A stretch of DNA of 55,638 bases from Acidovorax delafieldii 2AN (GCF_000175235.1 NZ_ACQT01000009.1:1-55638), one strand, 5' to 3'. Shown: positions 43,954-51,946, counted from the stretch's first letter. Notes: a model not told the origin generated them from the sequence alone. Numbers and translations: made by a program.

Positions 43954-44718
43954 ATGACATTCGAAAGTCACTCCCGTCCAACAGACGGAGCGCAACAGCA
44001 GCAGTTGTCCGGCACAGTCGCGTCGTATCTGCGTGAGAAAATCATCTCCGGCCAACTGAAACCTGGTGACTTTCTGCGCATTGACGCTATCTCCACGGAA
44101 CTGGATATCAGTACAACGCCTGTCAGGGAAGGCTTGTTGCTACTGCAGAGTGAGTCATTTGTGCGATTGTTGCCACGCCGAGGGTTCGTGGTCAACAGCT
44201 TCAATAAAGAGGATCTGCGTGATATTTTCTGGGCCCAGGCCATTGTGGGCGCGGAACTGGCCGCCCGGGCGACCTTGAGGATGTCCGAGGAGGATCTGGA
44301 AAAGCTCCAAGAACTGGATGCCCAGCACGAGAATGCATTCAAATTAGGTGATCCAGACCATATTCAACTCGGCTACGAGTTTCACCGCTTCATCAACCTG
44401 ATGGCGAAATCGCCTCGCTTGGCGCTCTTGATGGGTAATCTGACCAAGCAACTGCCCATCAGGTTTTACGCCGAGATTGAAGGACAGGTTGCGGATACGC
44501 TGAAATATCATCCGATCATTCTGGATGCCATGCGGATGAAGGATGGCGATGCGGTCCGTTCACTGATGTTCCGCCACATCATGAGTGGTGCGGAGAAACT
44601 GATCGATTCCCTCGAGCGCGCCGGTGCGTGGGAAGCTGCGGCGGATTTGTCAGAAATTCAGCAAGAGCCGCAGGTTGAGGAGCGGCCGGCCGTGAAGCGA
44701 CGCAAGGTACGAGCCTGA
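43954..44718 (+). CDS. GntR-family regulator, FCD (FadR/VanR) subfamily
   Basis: A 254-residue regulator. The wHTH contains SYLREKIISGQLKPGDFLRI and STELDISTTPVREGLLLLQS (residues about 25-90). The FCD domain includes DIFWAQAIVGAELAARA and LGYEFHRFINLMAKSPRLAL. It is a close paralogue of the protein at 23761; both share TTPVREGLLLL/ATPVREGLLLL and EDLRDIFW. It has a basic C-terminal tail (RPAVKRRKVRA) absent from the other. The near-identical recognition helices imply overlapping DNA targets, so the two may share or compete for the palindromes (inference). Confidence 0.93.
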   Translation: MTFESHSRPTDGAQQQQLSGTVASYLREKIISGQLKPGDFLRIDAISTELDISTTPVREGLLLLQSESFVRLLPRRGFVVNSFNKEDLRDIFWAQAIVGAELAARATLRMSEEDLEKLQELDAQHENAFKLGDPDHIQLGYEFHRFINLMAKSPRLALLMGNLTKQLPIRFYAEIEGQVADTLKYHPIILDAMRMKDGDAVRSLMFRHIMSGAEKLIDSLERAGAWEAAADLSEIQQEPQVEERPAVKRRKVRA

Positions 44719-44730
44719 TGCACCGAAGGC

Positions 44731-44749
44731 CGCCCGCTACCGGGCGTTT
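44731..44749 (+). terminator. short GC hairpin after the second gntR
   Basis: CGCCCG-CTAC-CGGGCG followed by TTTC, 12 bp after the regulator's stop. It lies between converging genes. The T-tract is short, so strength is doubtful. Confidence 0.4.
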
Positions 44750-44872
44750 CACGGTTATCTGTGGGATGGCCTGGGCAACCCAGCTTTTGTTGACCAGGCC
44801 CCGGTATCGCCGGATCTCCATGGCAAGCACCAGTGCCGACGTGATTTGGCAGCGACTGGTGCGATAGAGAGC

Positions 44873-45850
44873 TCACTGCAGAACGATGTTTTGTTCTGCA
44901 CCTACGCGCTTGAAGACGGTATAGCTGTCCCGGATTCGCTTGGCGGACTGCTCGGGCGTTTCATTGACGGCGGTAAAGCCATCAGCTTCCAGGAGTTCTT
45001 GCATCTCTTTGGAGGCAGAAATCTCATTGACTTCCTTGTTGATGCGTTTGATCAACGCAGCAGGAGTGCCTGCAGGGGCGAGCAGTACGTTGTAGAGCGT
45101 CGCCGAGTAACCGGGCACAGCCGAGGCCATGGTTGGAAGGTTTGGGAAGGCGGCACTGGGAGTAGCCGAGGCAACCGCGATTGCACGCAGTTGACCTGCG
45201 CGGAGCTGGCCGGCGATGGAAGTCCTTGCCGCAAATATCACGTCCAGCACGCCCCCGATCGTGTCTGTGACTGCTGGTGCCGCGCCCTTGTATGGGATAT
45301 GCCTGATCTGTATCTTGGCTTGGTTATTCAGCATTTCCGCTGCCACATGGGCGATGGTGCCGATACCACCCGTGCCGTGCGAAAGTGCGTCGGGCTTGGC
45401 TCGTGCCGCAGCCACCAGGTCTTGCGGAGACGTGATGCTGGAACTGACTGGCACAGCGACAAGCAGCGGCCCTTCGCCTGTGACCGCCACGGGCGTCAGG
45501 TCGGTGAGCAGGTTGAAGGATGCATTGCCCATGAGCGCGGCGGCGCTGACGAGGCTGACCGATCCGAAAACAAGCTGAGAGCCATCCTTGGGGCCTTTGA
45601 CCACGGTGCTCGTTCCGATCATTCCGGACGCGCCGGGTCGGTTCTCGACGATCACGGTCGTGTTCAGACGGGGCCCAAGAGCGTTGGCCAGGCGACGTGC
45701 CAGGATGTCAGTGCCAGCCCCTGGGGAGAAGGGAACCACGATGCGGATCATGGGCGGCATAGGGGATTGGCCATGGACCTGGGCATGGGCCAGCGAGGCA
45801 GTGGCGAGCGCTCCTATGGTTGCGACAACGGTGGAAAGAAGTTTGAACAT
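44873..45850 (-). CDS. Bug/TctC-type periplasmic solute-binding protein
   Basis: A 325-residue protein from the ATG at 45850 (GGAGACAGCC upstream on the minus strand); the frame further upstream is not needed. Signal peptide MFKLLSTVVATIGALATASLAHA. Bug marks: IRIVVPFSPGAGTDILARRL, VIVENRPGASGMIGTSTVVK, and LSHGTGGIGTIAHVAAEML. It is downstream of another Bug gene on the same strand and more like the one at 50972 than the 42247 group. Ligand unknown. Confidence 0.92.
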   Translation of the reverse strand: MFKLLSTVVATIGALATASLAHAQVHGQSPMPPMIRIVVPFSPGAGTDILARRLANALGPRLNTTVIVENRPGASGMIGTSTVVKGPKDGSQLVFGSVSLVSAAALMGNASFNLLTDLTPVAVTGEGPLLVAVPVSSSITSPQDLVAAARAKPDALSHGTGGIGTIAHVAAEMLNNQAKIQIRHIPYKGAAPAVTDTIGGVLDVIFAARTSIAGQLRAGQLRAIAVASATPSAAFPNLPTMASAVPGYSATLYNVLLAPAGTPAALIKRINKEVNEISASKEMQELLEADGFTAVNETPEQSAKRIRDSYTVFKRVGAEQNIVLQ

Positions 45851-45919
45851 GGGCTGGCTGTCTCCGAAAAATACTAGGGCTAGTGAAAGACTGGGGAGGG
45901 AGGAAGGTTGCAAATAGCG

Positions 45920-46900
45920 CTACTGCTTGAAGCCGGTGGACCGGACCACCTCACCCCAACGCTTAATGTCTTCGTTGAGCAGTTGCGTGAATGCTGCGCG
46001 GCTGGTGCCGGTCACCCGCAGTCCGGCGCCTTCCAGCTTGGACCGTGTGTCGGGATCCTGTGTGGCCTTGACGATTTCGGCGTTCAGTTTGTCGATCACC
46101 TGCGGCGGCGTACCGGCTGGCGCGAAAACTCCGTACCACGAGGTGAAAAGCAGGCCGGGATAGCCCACTTCCGTTGAGGTGGGGGTGTCCGGGAACATGG
46201 CGGAGCGGGTCGGACTCGTGGTTATCAGCGCCTTGACCTTCCCTGCCTTCACCAGCGAAGCAGCGGCTGCATAAGAGAAGAACTGTGCCTGGATGTCGCC
46301 AGAAAGCAGTGCGGCGACTTGATCCCCCGTGGAGCGGAAATGCACAGGCTCCACCTGAGTGCCAACTGCATCGGCGAGCAAATAGGCGCCAAAGTGCCCC
46401 ACGGTGCCTGGCCCGGGTGTGCCAAAAAACAGGCGCGATTGCTTCTTGGCCCAGGCTGCGAACTCCTGCATGGAGCCTGATGGAACACGCTGTGGATTGG
46501 TCACCAGCACGAGGTCGGTGCCCACAACTTGTGATACTGGAACAAAGTCCTTCTCGACACTGTAGGGAACCTTGTTGATGGCTGGCAGGATGGCCATCTG
46601 AGGCATTGCCGCGAGCATCAATGTGTGACCGTCCGGGGGCGAGCGCATGACCTCCTGCGCTGCAAGCACGCCTCCGGCGCCGGGCTTGTTTTCCACGATG
46701 ACGCCTCCCTTGAAGCTGTGCTGCAACTGATTGGCCAGCAATCGGGCCACCACATCCGCACCACTGGCGGGCGCATAGCCGACCAGCAGACGCAGTGGCC
46801 TGTTGGTGGAAGTGGGATCTGAAGCATTGGCCGCAAGAGGGCTTGCAGCGAGAAGTGCAGCCAAGCTCAAGTGCAGGCGCATCCGAAACGGCATAGACAT
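45920..46900 (-). CDS. Bug/TctC-type periplasmic solute-binding protein
   Basis: A 326-residue protein with signal peptide MSMPFRMRLHLSLAALLAASPLAANA, then LRLLVGYAPASGADVVARLL, VIVENKPGAGGVLAAQEVMR, and FFGTPGPGTVGHFGAYLLAD. This is a different Bug branch from its neighbours. It is first of a two-gene minus-strand unit and divergent from an SDR gene, with a GntR-type site only 21 bp from its start codon. It probably captures an organic acid for uptake. Confidence 0.92.
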   Translation of the reverse strand: MSMPFRMRLHLSLAALLAASPLAANASDPTSTNRPLRLLVGYAPASGADVVARLLANQLQHSFKGGVIVENKPGAGGVLAAQEVMRSPPDGHTLMLAAMPQMAILPAINKVPYSVEKDFVPVSQVVGTDLVLVTNPQRVPSGSMQEFAAWAKKQSRLFFGTPGPGTVGHFGAYLLADAVGTQVEPVHFRSTGDQVAALLSGDIQAQFFSYAAAASLVKAGKVKALITTSPTRSAMFPDTPTSTEVGYPGLLFTSWYGVFAPAGTPPQVIDKLNAEIVKATQDPDTRSKLEGAGLRVTGTSRAAFTQLLNEDIKRWGEVVRSTGFKQ

Positions 46901-46921
46901 CTGTCTTGTCTCCTGAAATTA

Positions 46922-46940
46922 TTTATGTATGATGCATTAT
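46922..46940. promoter_or_regulatory. predicted GntR operator 9 (TTTATG-TATGATG-CATTAT)
   Basis: One arm mismatch from the consensus. It fills the 64-bp gap between the divergent Bug gene (46900) and SDR gene (46965), so a bound repressor would block both promoters. Confidence 0.7.
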
Positions 46941-46964
46941 ATATTTTAAAGAAAGGTGGTCCAG

Positions 46965-47747
46965 ATGAAATTTGAAGGACAAGTGGTGATCGTCACGGGC
47001 GCGGCGCGAGGGATCGGGCTGGCTGCGGCTCAGTTGTTTGCACGTGAAGGGGCTCATGTGGTCGTGAACGACCTCGAGCAAGGCGCTGTCGATATCGCGG
47101 TCGAGCAACTGCGCCAGGATGGCGGATCGGCAGAGGGCCTGGCAGCCGATGCGGGAGATGAATCGGCTGTGCGCAACGCGGTGGCAGGAGTCAAGGCCGC
47201 GCATGGGCGTATCGATGTGCTGGTGAATAACGCCGGCATCATGGTGCGCACAAAAACGGAGGAATTATCGTCGGCTGCCTGGCGGCGCGGCATGGCCGTG
47301 AACCTGGATGCTGTCTTCCATTGGTCGCAGGCCGTCGCCACCATGGCCATGATCCCGCACCGCGGCGGAGCCATCGTCAACGTGGCTTCGCTGGCTGGTC
47401 TGGTTGCGATTCCCAACGCAGCGGCCTACGTCGCATCCAAGCATGGCGTGGTGGGGCTGACCAAGGCGCTCGCCATCGACTGGGGGCGATACGGTATCCG
47501 GGTGAACGCGCTTTGCCCTGGGATGACGTGGACCGATCTATCGAAGAAGGATCAGGTGGGCAATCCTCAGATGTTCGTGGAGCGCGAGCGCCGTATTCCT
47601 CTCGGATATGCGGCCCAGCCCGCAGAGCAGGCCGAGGCCATTGTGTTTCTGGCATCTTCCGGCGCTTCTGCCGTGAGCGGGCTCATCATGAATGTCGATG
47701 GAGGCCAGCTCGCGATGTCATCGGGGTCTTCTCTGTCTCCCCTTTGA
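46965..47747 (+). CDS. SDR-family oxidoreductase
   Basis: A 260-residue classical SDR from the ATG at 46965 (GAAAGGTGGTCCAG upstream). TGAARGIG is at 11-18, Asp at the end of beta-2 (VNDLEQG) suggests NAD(H), NNAG is at 88-91, Ser142 and Tyr155-Lys159 (YVASK). VSGLIMNVDGGQLAMS closes the Rossmann core. It is a single-gene unit under an operator shared with the Bug pair. Likely a hydroxyacyl or alcohol dehydrogenase of the pathway. Confidence 0.93.
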   Translation: MKFEGQVVIVTGAARGIGLAAAQLFAREGAHVVVNDLEQGAVDIAVEQLRQDGGSAEGLAADAGDESAVRNAVAGVKAAHGRIDVLVNNAGIMVRTKTEELSSAAWRRGMAVNLDAVFHWSQAVATMAMIPHRGGAIVNVASLAGLVAIPNAAAYVASKHGVVGLTKALAIDWGRYGIRVNALCPGMTWTDLSKKDQVGNPQMFVERERRIPLGYAAQPAEQAEAIVFLASSGASAVSGLIMNVDGGQLAMSSGSSLSPL

Positions 47748-47825
47748 GTCGGGGCTTCAGTCCGGCCAGTGTCTGCAGGATATCGGCAGGCCTGAGATTT
47801 GGTTATCCAAGCCTGGCGAGTGGAA

Positions 47826-47855
47826 TAAAAAAAATGGGCATGTTTTCACATGCCC
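47826..47855 (-). terminator. rho-independent terminator, probably the porin's, displaced by the MITE
   Basis: GGGCATGT-TTTC-ACATGCCC (47836-47855) has an 8-bp perfect stem. On the minus strand it is followed by eight T residues (47827-47834). It points the right way to end the minus-strand porin transcript but lies about 320 bp past the porin stop, on the far side of the MITE-like element. It may also serve the converging SDR gene weakly. Confidence 0.8.
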
Positions 47856-47970
47856 TAATCCTTGGAGTAAATAGGTTAGCGATTCAGGCTAGTGCAGTGT
47901 TTGACGCTATCTGAAAAATAAAATCGCGTCTTTTCGGCCTGGGCGGCGTTGCAAGCCTTGCTGGCCGCGC

Positions 47971-48060
47971 CGAGCCAGAGGCTCGTCCCTTGGCCAGGCA
48001 CGAACAGCCCGCAGGGCTGTTCGCGTTCGGGCTCAGCCTCGCGATAGCTAAGGCTATCGC
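47971..48060. repeat. three consecutive perfect hairpins
   Basis: Stem-loops CGAGCC-AGA-GGCTCG (47971-47985), CGAACAGCCC-GCA-GGGCTGTTCG (48001-48023) and GCGATAGC-TAAG-GCTATCGC (48041-48060). All stems are perfect. They lie inside the MITE-like element and could form a structured RNA or a REP-like protein-binding array. Confidence 0.7.
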
Positions 48061-48109
48061 TGCGGTTTGCGCCTTGCCCAGACCAAAAATCTATCTGTTA
48101 TCTTTGTTC

Positions 48110-48165
48110 CATCAAGCATCAAGCATCAAGCATCAAGCATCAAGCATCAAGCATCAAGCATCAAA
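48110..48165. repeat. heptanucleotide tandem repeat (CATCAAG)x7 plus one degenerate unit
   Basis: Seven perfect copies of CATCAAG from 48110 to 48158, followed by CATCAAA. The last unit runs into the right inverted end of the MITE-like element. Such a simple-sequence tract can change copy number by slippage. Confidence 0.9.
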
Positions 48166-48172
48166 CACTGCA

Positions 48173-49243
48173 CTAGAAGGTATGAGTTATGCCAACACCG
48201 AACTGATTTTGCTTGTCGGTACTCGATGTCGTGCTATACATGCCGGCCTTTCCACCATTCTTGACGGTTTGATGTGAATAGAGCGCATACAGTTGAGTGC
48301 GTTTGCTAAGTAAGTAATTGGCTGCCAAGTTGAATTGGCGCACATCCTGATTCAAGGCGGTCTTATCGTTCAGGTATTGGAATCCGCCGCCAAGCACCCA
48401 TGATGTGCCGTTCAGTGGGACGCGAGCCAGCAAAGAAAGCACATCGGCATCATTGCCGCGCACATTGAGTGCATTCTTTTGCCGCGTATAGAAGGCGCCA
48501 TAGCGAGCGCCGTTGACGAGATAGGCACCGCCCACGCCGAGGATTTTATCCTTGTCCTTGCCTGCTGCGCAGCCCCCTGCCTCGGCGCAATTGCGTTCGT
48601 GGTACACCAAGCCCGCCTCTATGTTCTTGCTGGCATAGCTGCCGCCCAGCGACAGGATGCGACCGGCCGAGGAGGCACCGGCGACTTCGCCGAAAGCCGT
48701 CATAGCATGGATCTTGAAGCCGGACATGCTGGGCGTCTGGTATTTGATGGCGTTGTCCACGCGCGTGCCGCCGATCATATTGTTGAAGCGGGCCGCAGAA
48801 GAGCCGGCGCCAACGCCTGCACCATCCAGGGCCGATGTCGAATTGCCGAGCCATGATGCATTCAGGGAGGCGACGAACACGTCGTTGATGGTGGGCAGCA
48901 TGCGGCCCATCTTCAGCTCGCCCAAATTGTCTGAACCCAAACCTACCCAGGACTGGCGGTTGAAGAATGGAGTGTTGGTCGCTCCTGTATCGGAACTGAG
49001 GCCTGCTTCCAAGTTGAAAATGGCCTTCAATCCGCCGCCAAGGTCTTCTGTGCCCCGAAATCCGAAACGCGAGGTCAACAAGTTCCCGCTGCGCAGCAGG
49101 TTCACATTGGAGCCGTTCACGTTATCGATGCGGGCGACGCCCGTATCAATGATGCCGTAGAGCGTGACGTTGCTCTGCGCCATTGCGGGGTAAACGGCGC
49201 AGCCCGCCATGGTGGCAATGGCCAAAGTAGCGATTTTCCTCAT
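48173..49243 (-). CDS. outer-membrane porin (Omp32/gram-negative porin family)
   Basis: A 356-residue protein from the ATG at 49243; upstream on the minus strand lies GGAGACCTAGTTTC. Signal peptide MRKIATLAIATMAGCAVYPAMA, then SNVTLYGIIDTGVARIDN and SRFGFRGTEDLGGGLKAIFN, the classic start of trimeric Burkholderiales porins. It ends with FGVGITHTF, whose terminal Phe is the outer-membrane insertion signal. It forms a 16-stranded beta-barrel for anionic solutes. Its stop codon lies in the end of the MITE-like element. A GntR-type site 248 bp upstream suggests pathway control. Confidence 0.95.
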   Translation of the reverse strand: MRKIATLAIATMAGCAVYPAMAQSNVTLYGIIDTGVARIDNVNGSNVNLLRSGNLLTSRFGFRGTEDLGGGLKAIFNLEAGLSSDTGATNTPFFNRQSWVGLGSDNLGELKMGRMLPTINDVFVASLNASWLGNSTSALDGAGVGAGSSAARFNNMIGGTRVDNAIKYQTPSMSGFKIHAMTAFGEVAGASSAGRILSLGGSYASKNIEAGLVYHERNCAEAGGCAAGKDKDKILGVGGAYLVNGARYGAFYTRQKNALNVRGNDADVLSLLARVPLNGTSWVLGGGFQYLNDKTALNQDVRQFNLAANYLLSKRTQLYALYSHQTVKNGGKAGMYSTTSSTDKQNQFGVGITHTF

Positions 49244-49491
49244 GAAACTAGGTCTCCTCAGTGATGTGTAAATGTCTTCTGCATGCCAGGTGCAGATTTC
49301 TTCGTGTTGCACTTTTTCTCGATGGGCTGGTCGGTAAACAAGGCATGCCTGTACCTCCGTGAATTGCGGATGGCATCTGTTGCCCTTGATCTCGGTTGCT
49401 TGAAGCACGACCTCTTGGCAGCTCACATGGACGACGTAGGGGTGCCGACCCGTGTTTCCTTACGCTTCCATCGATGATTGGCGCAACATGC

Positions 49492-49510
49492 ATTATGTAC
49501 AATGCATTAT
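49492..49510. promoter_or_regulatory. predicted GntR operator 10 (ATTATG-TACAATG-CATTAT)
   Basis: A full match to ATWATG-N7-CATWAT. It lies 248 bp upstream of the porin start (minus strand) and about 317 bp upstream of the Bug gene. The distance to the porin start implies either a long leader or a promoter near the site. Confidence 0.7.
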
Positions 49511-49717
49511 TTATCAAATACTAGGGTTATCCCTTGTTTTGGTTGCTGTATGGCGGTGCTGCCGTCAAACCGGGATGAGGTCATCAACCTGTGCGCGGGT
49601 TGACGCTGCTTTGGAGGTTGTATCTGTAGTGGCGGTACACAGGAGAGTTAGGCGGCAACACGCAGCGATCTCGGTGTTTTCCCTGGTAGCGATAGGCAAC
49701 TTTTATTTCGACTGCAA

Positions 49718-49736
49718 ATTATGCATGATGCATAAT
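49718..49736. promoter_or_regulatory. predicted GntR operator 11 (ATTATG-CATGATG-CATAAT), best palindrome
   Basis: A full consensus match. The symmetry extends beyond it: AAATTATGCAT at 49716-49726, a single G, then ATGCATAATTT at 49728-49738, which is perfect over 11-bp arms. It lies 91 bp before the Bug gene start at 49828. Confidence 0.78.
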
Positions 49737-49827
49737 TTACGAGAACCACAAGATGGTCTTGCCAGAGGCCTCACCCTTCCTTGCGGAGTGCTGGCGAGAG
49801 AGCCCCGCGAAATTTGGAGACATACCT

Positions 49828-50787
49828 ATGACCAGCAGGTTGCGCGTCTGGGCGATCGCTGCCCTTTTCCTATCCGGCGTGGGCGCGGCTCGGGCATTTC
49901 CGGATAGACCCGTAACAATGATCGTCCCATTCGGCGCTGCAACGGCGGTTGACCTGCATGCCCGAGACTTCGCTCAGGCGCTTGGCAGCGTGATCAGCCA
50001 ACCGGTAATCGTTGATAACCGTGCGGGCGCGGAGGGTGCTATCGGTGCCATGGCGGTGCTCAATGCCAGGGCGGATGGCCACACCATCATGTTCACCAGC
50101 AGCTCTATTCCCGTGCTCGATCCGGTCATGAAGAAGTCCATGCAGTTCGATCCAATCAAGGACTTTGCGCCGATCTGCACCGTTGGAAGCACGAGCAATG
50201 TGATCAACATCACTGGCGTCAACCCGATCAAGACGGCGGCGGAACTCATTGCTGCGGCAAAGGCACAGCCGGGCAAGCTGACCTTTGCCTATTCCTCGGC
50301 TTCCACCCGCTTGGCTGGTGAACTGTTTCAGCAGGCGGCCGGCGTGAAGTTCACCAGCGTCCCCTACAAGGCCTCATCCAATGGCCTGGCCGACGTGGCG
50401 AGCGGCCAGGTTGATTTGTTCTTCATTGACGATATATCGGCCTCTCCCTTCTACCAGAACGGCAGGTTGCGTCCTTTGGCTGTTGCGGGATCGGATCGGA
50501 TTCGCGCCTTGCCCAATACGCCTTCCGCCACGGAGATTGGCGTGCCGGCCTACAAGATTCACCCATGGTTCGGTGTCTATGTCTCGGCCAAGACGGCTCC
50601 CGATGTTGTTCATCAACTGCGCGACATCATGGCGAAGGCAATGAAGAGTCCCATCGCGAAGTCGAATCTGGAAAAGCGTGGCTTGAGTGCCATGCAGGTG
50701 TGCGGAGAGGCCATGACCAAGCTGCAGATGGATGAGATCGAACTGTGGCGCGACGTGACCAAGAAGGCCGGAATAGAGCCTCAATGA
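49828..50787 (+). CDS. Bug/TctC-type periplasmic solute-binding protein
   Basis: A 319-residue protein from the ATG at 49828 (TTGGAGACATACCT upstream), chosen because the signal peptide MTSRLRVWAIAALFLSGVGA-ARA starts there. VTMIVPFGAATAVDLHARDF, VIVDNRAGAEGAIGAMAVLN, and FAYSSASTRLAGELFQQAAG place it with 42247 and the broken 38778 gene; all three end in KAGIE(P/K)Q. First of a two-gene plus-strand unit. The ligand is probably the pathway acid. Confidence 0.93.
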   Translation: MTSRLRVWAIAALFLSGVGAARAFPDRPVTMIVPFGAATAVDLHARDFAQALGSVISQPVIVDNRAGAEGAIGAMAVLNARADGHTIMFTSSSIPVLDPVMKKSMQFDPIKDFAPICTVGSTSNVINITGVNPIKTAAELIAAAKAQPGKLTFAYSSASTRLAGELFQQAAGVKFTSVPYKASSNGLADVASGQVDLFFIDDISASPFYQNGRLRPLAVAGSDRIRALPNTPSATEIGVPAYKIHPWFGVYVSAKTAPDVVHQLRDIMAKAMKSPIAKSNLEKRGLSAMQVCGEAMTKLQMDEIELWRDVTKKAGIEPQ

Positions 50788-50971
50788 ACTGCTTGGGGTG
50801 ATCAGCAAACCGGCGTACCAAGCCACCTTCACCCACTATCACGCACATTCATTTCTTCCTCCCATTGATGCAGCCCTGCCCAGCATGGCTCGCTTCGACG
50901 CCATCCTGTCGCCCGGCCATAGAGGATGTGCTGGCGCGCCAAGTAATAACTACCGAAGGAGATGAACTGTA

Positions 50972-51946
50972 ATGAAGACACGCAGATTGCTTGAAGTCCT
51001 CGTTGGGGCATCGGTATTGATCCTGACGCTGCCTGTAGCCATGGCGCAGCAGACGTCGTTGCCGGCGATGATTCGCATCATTGTTCCCGCAACACCCGGC
51101 TCTAGTACGGATGCTTATGCCCGCGCAGTTGCCGTGCAATTGGGTGAGCGTACGGGCAGCAGCGTCATTGTCGAGAACAAGCCTGGAGCATCCACTATGC
51201 TGGGCTCGGCGGCTGTGGCCAAAGGACCCAAGGATGGCTCCATGCTGCTGGTCAACTCAACGTCGCTGGTTTCGACAGGCGCCTCCATGAAGGAGCCCCC
51301 CCTGGATGTGGTGAAAGACCTTGTGCCGGTAGCAATACTGGAACAGAACCCCCTGGTGGTGGCCGTATCGACGAAAAGTGGCATCCGTACTCCGGCGGAG
51401 CTCGTGGCGGCAGCCCGAGCGACGCCGGACACCCTGACCCATGGCACGACGGGCATAGGTTCTATCGCCCACATTGCCCAGGAGCAATTCGACGATGCGG
51501 CCAAGATCCGGATCAAGCATGTACCCTATCGCGGCGCGTCTTTAGCGGTCATGGATATGGCTGGAGGCGTGATTGATATGGTCATCGCCACCCATACGAC
51601 CGTGGCACCGGGCGTCAAAACTGGCCGAGCCCGGCTGATTGGCATTACTTCGCTGGCGCCAAACACTGCCTTTTCGGGGGTGCCAACCATGGCTTCGGTG
51701 GCTCCAGGATTTTCCTTGGACCTTTGGCTTGGCGTGTTTGCCCCAACCGGCACGCCGTCTCCGGTCGTCAATCGCCTTAATCGTGAAATCAACGAGATCG
51801 CGCGCAGTGACAAACTGCGCGAGATGATGGCCTCAGATGGAGGCGAGCCCGTAACGCTCGCGCCGGAGCAGATTGCACCGCGAATCAAGGAGTCCTTCGC
51901 AACCTTCCGGAAGCTAGCAGCGGAAAAAAATTTCGTTGCCGAGTGA
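50972..51946 (+). CDS. Bug/TctC-type periplasmic solute-binding protein
   Basis: A 324-residue protein with signal peptide MKTRRLLEVLVGASVLILTLPVAMA after GAAGGAGATGAACTGTA. IRIIVPATPGSSTDAYARAV, VIVENKPGASTMLGSAAVAK, and LTHGTTGIGSIAHIAQEQFD are Bug marks. It resembles the 44873 protein most. It is separated from the preceding Bug gene by 184 bp with no clear site of its own. Confidence 0.92.
   Translation: MKTRRLLEVLVGASVLILTLPVAMAQQTSLPAMIRIIVPATPGSSTDAYARAVAVQLGERTGSSVIVENKPGASTMLGSAAVAKGPKDGSMLLVNSTSLVSTGASMKEPPLDVVKDLVPVAILEQNPLVVAVSTKSGIRTPAELVAAARATPDTLTHGTTGIGSIAHIAQEQFDDAAKIRIKHVPYRGASLAVMDMAGGVIDMVIATHTTVAPGVKTGRARLIGITSLAPNTAFSGVPTMASVAPGFSLDLWLGVFAPTGTPSPVVNRLNREINEIARSDKLREMMASDGGEPVTLAPEQIAPRIKESFATFRKLAAEKNFVAE

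Larger units (their letters stand above)
47889..48176. mobile_element. 288-bp MITE-like element with 16-bp inverted ends, CTAG at both sides
   Basis: CTAGTGCAGTGTTTGA at 47889-47904 is exactly the reverse complement of TCAAACACTGCACTAG at 48161-48176. CTAG at each end may be a 4-bp target duplication, leaving 12-bp TIRs TGCAGTGTTTGA. No transposase lies inside. The interior holds three hairpins and a heptanucleotide tandem repeat. The right end coincides with the TAG stop codon of the porin gene, which is preserved. The mobilising transposase is unknown; a CTAG target is compatible with some IS5-family elements. Confidence 0.75.
49244..49827. other. divergent promoter region between porin and Bug gene
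   Basis: A 584-bp gap with two GntR-type palindromes (49492-49510 and 49718-49736). The rest shows no recognisable gene. The spacing between the sites is about 226 bp, enough for separate promoters or for looping. Confidence 0.55.

Noticed and set aside
44846-45877. Plus-strand 343-codon frame opposite the Bug gene
   Set aside because: The minus-strand protein has a signal peptide and Bug motifs; the plus frame has no family features.
48110-48165. Possible CRISPR array
   Set aside because: The units are seven bases with no spacers, so this is a simple tandem repeat; no cas genes are near.
48067-48264. Small open frame with repeated SIKHQAS-type peptide
   Set aside because: It is only the translation of the CATCAAG tandem repeat inside the mobile element, with no ribosome site or family match.
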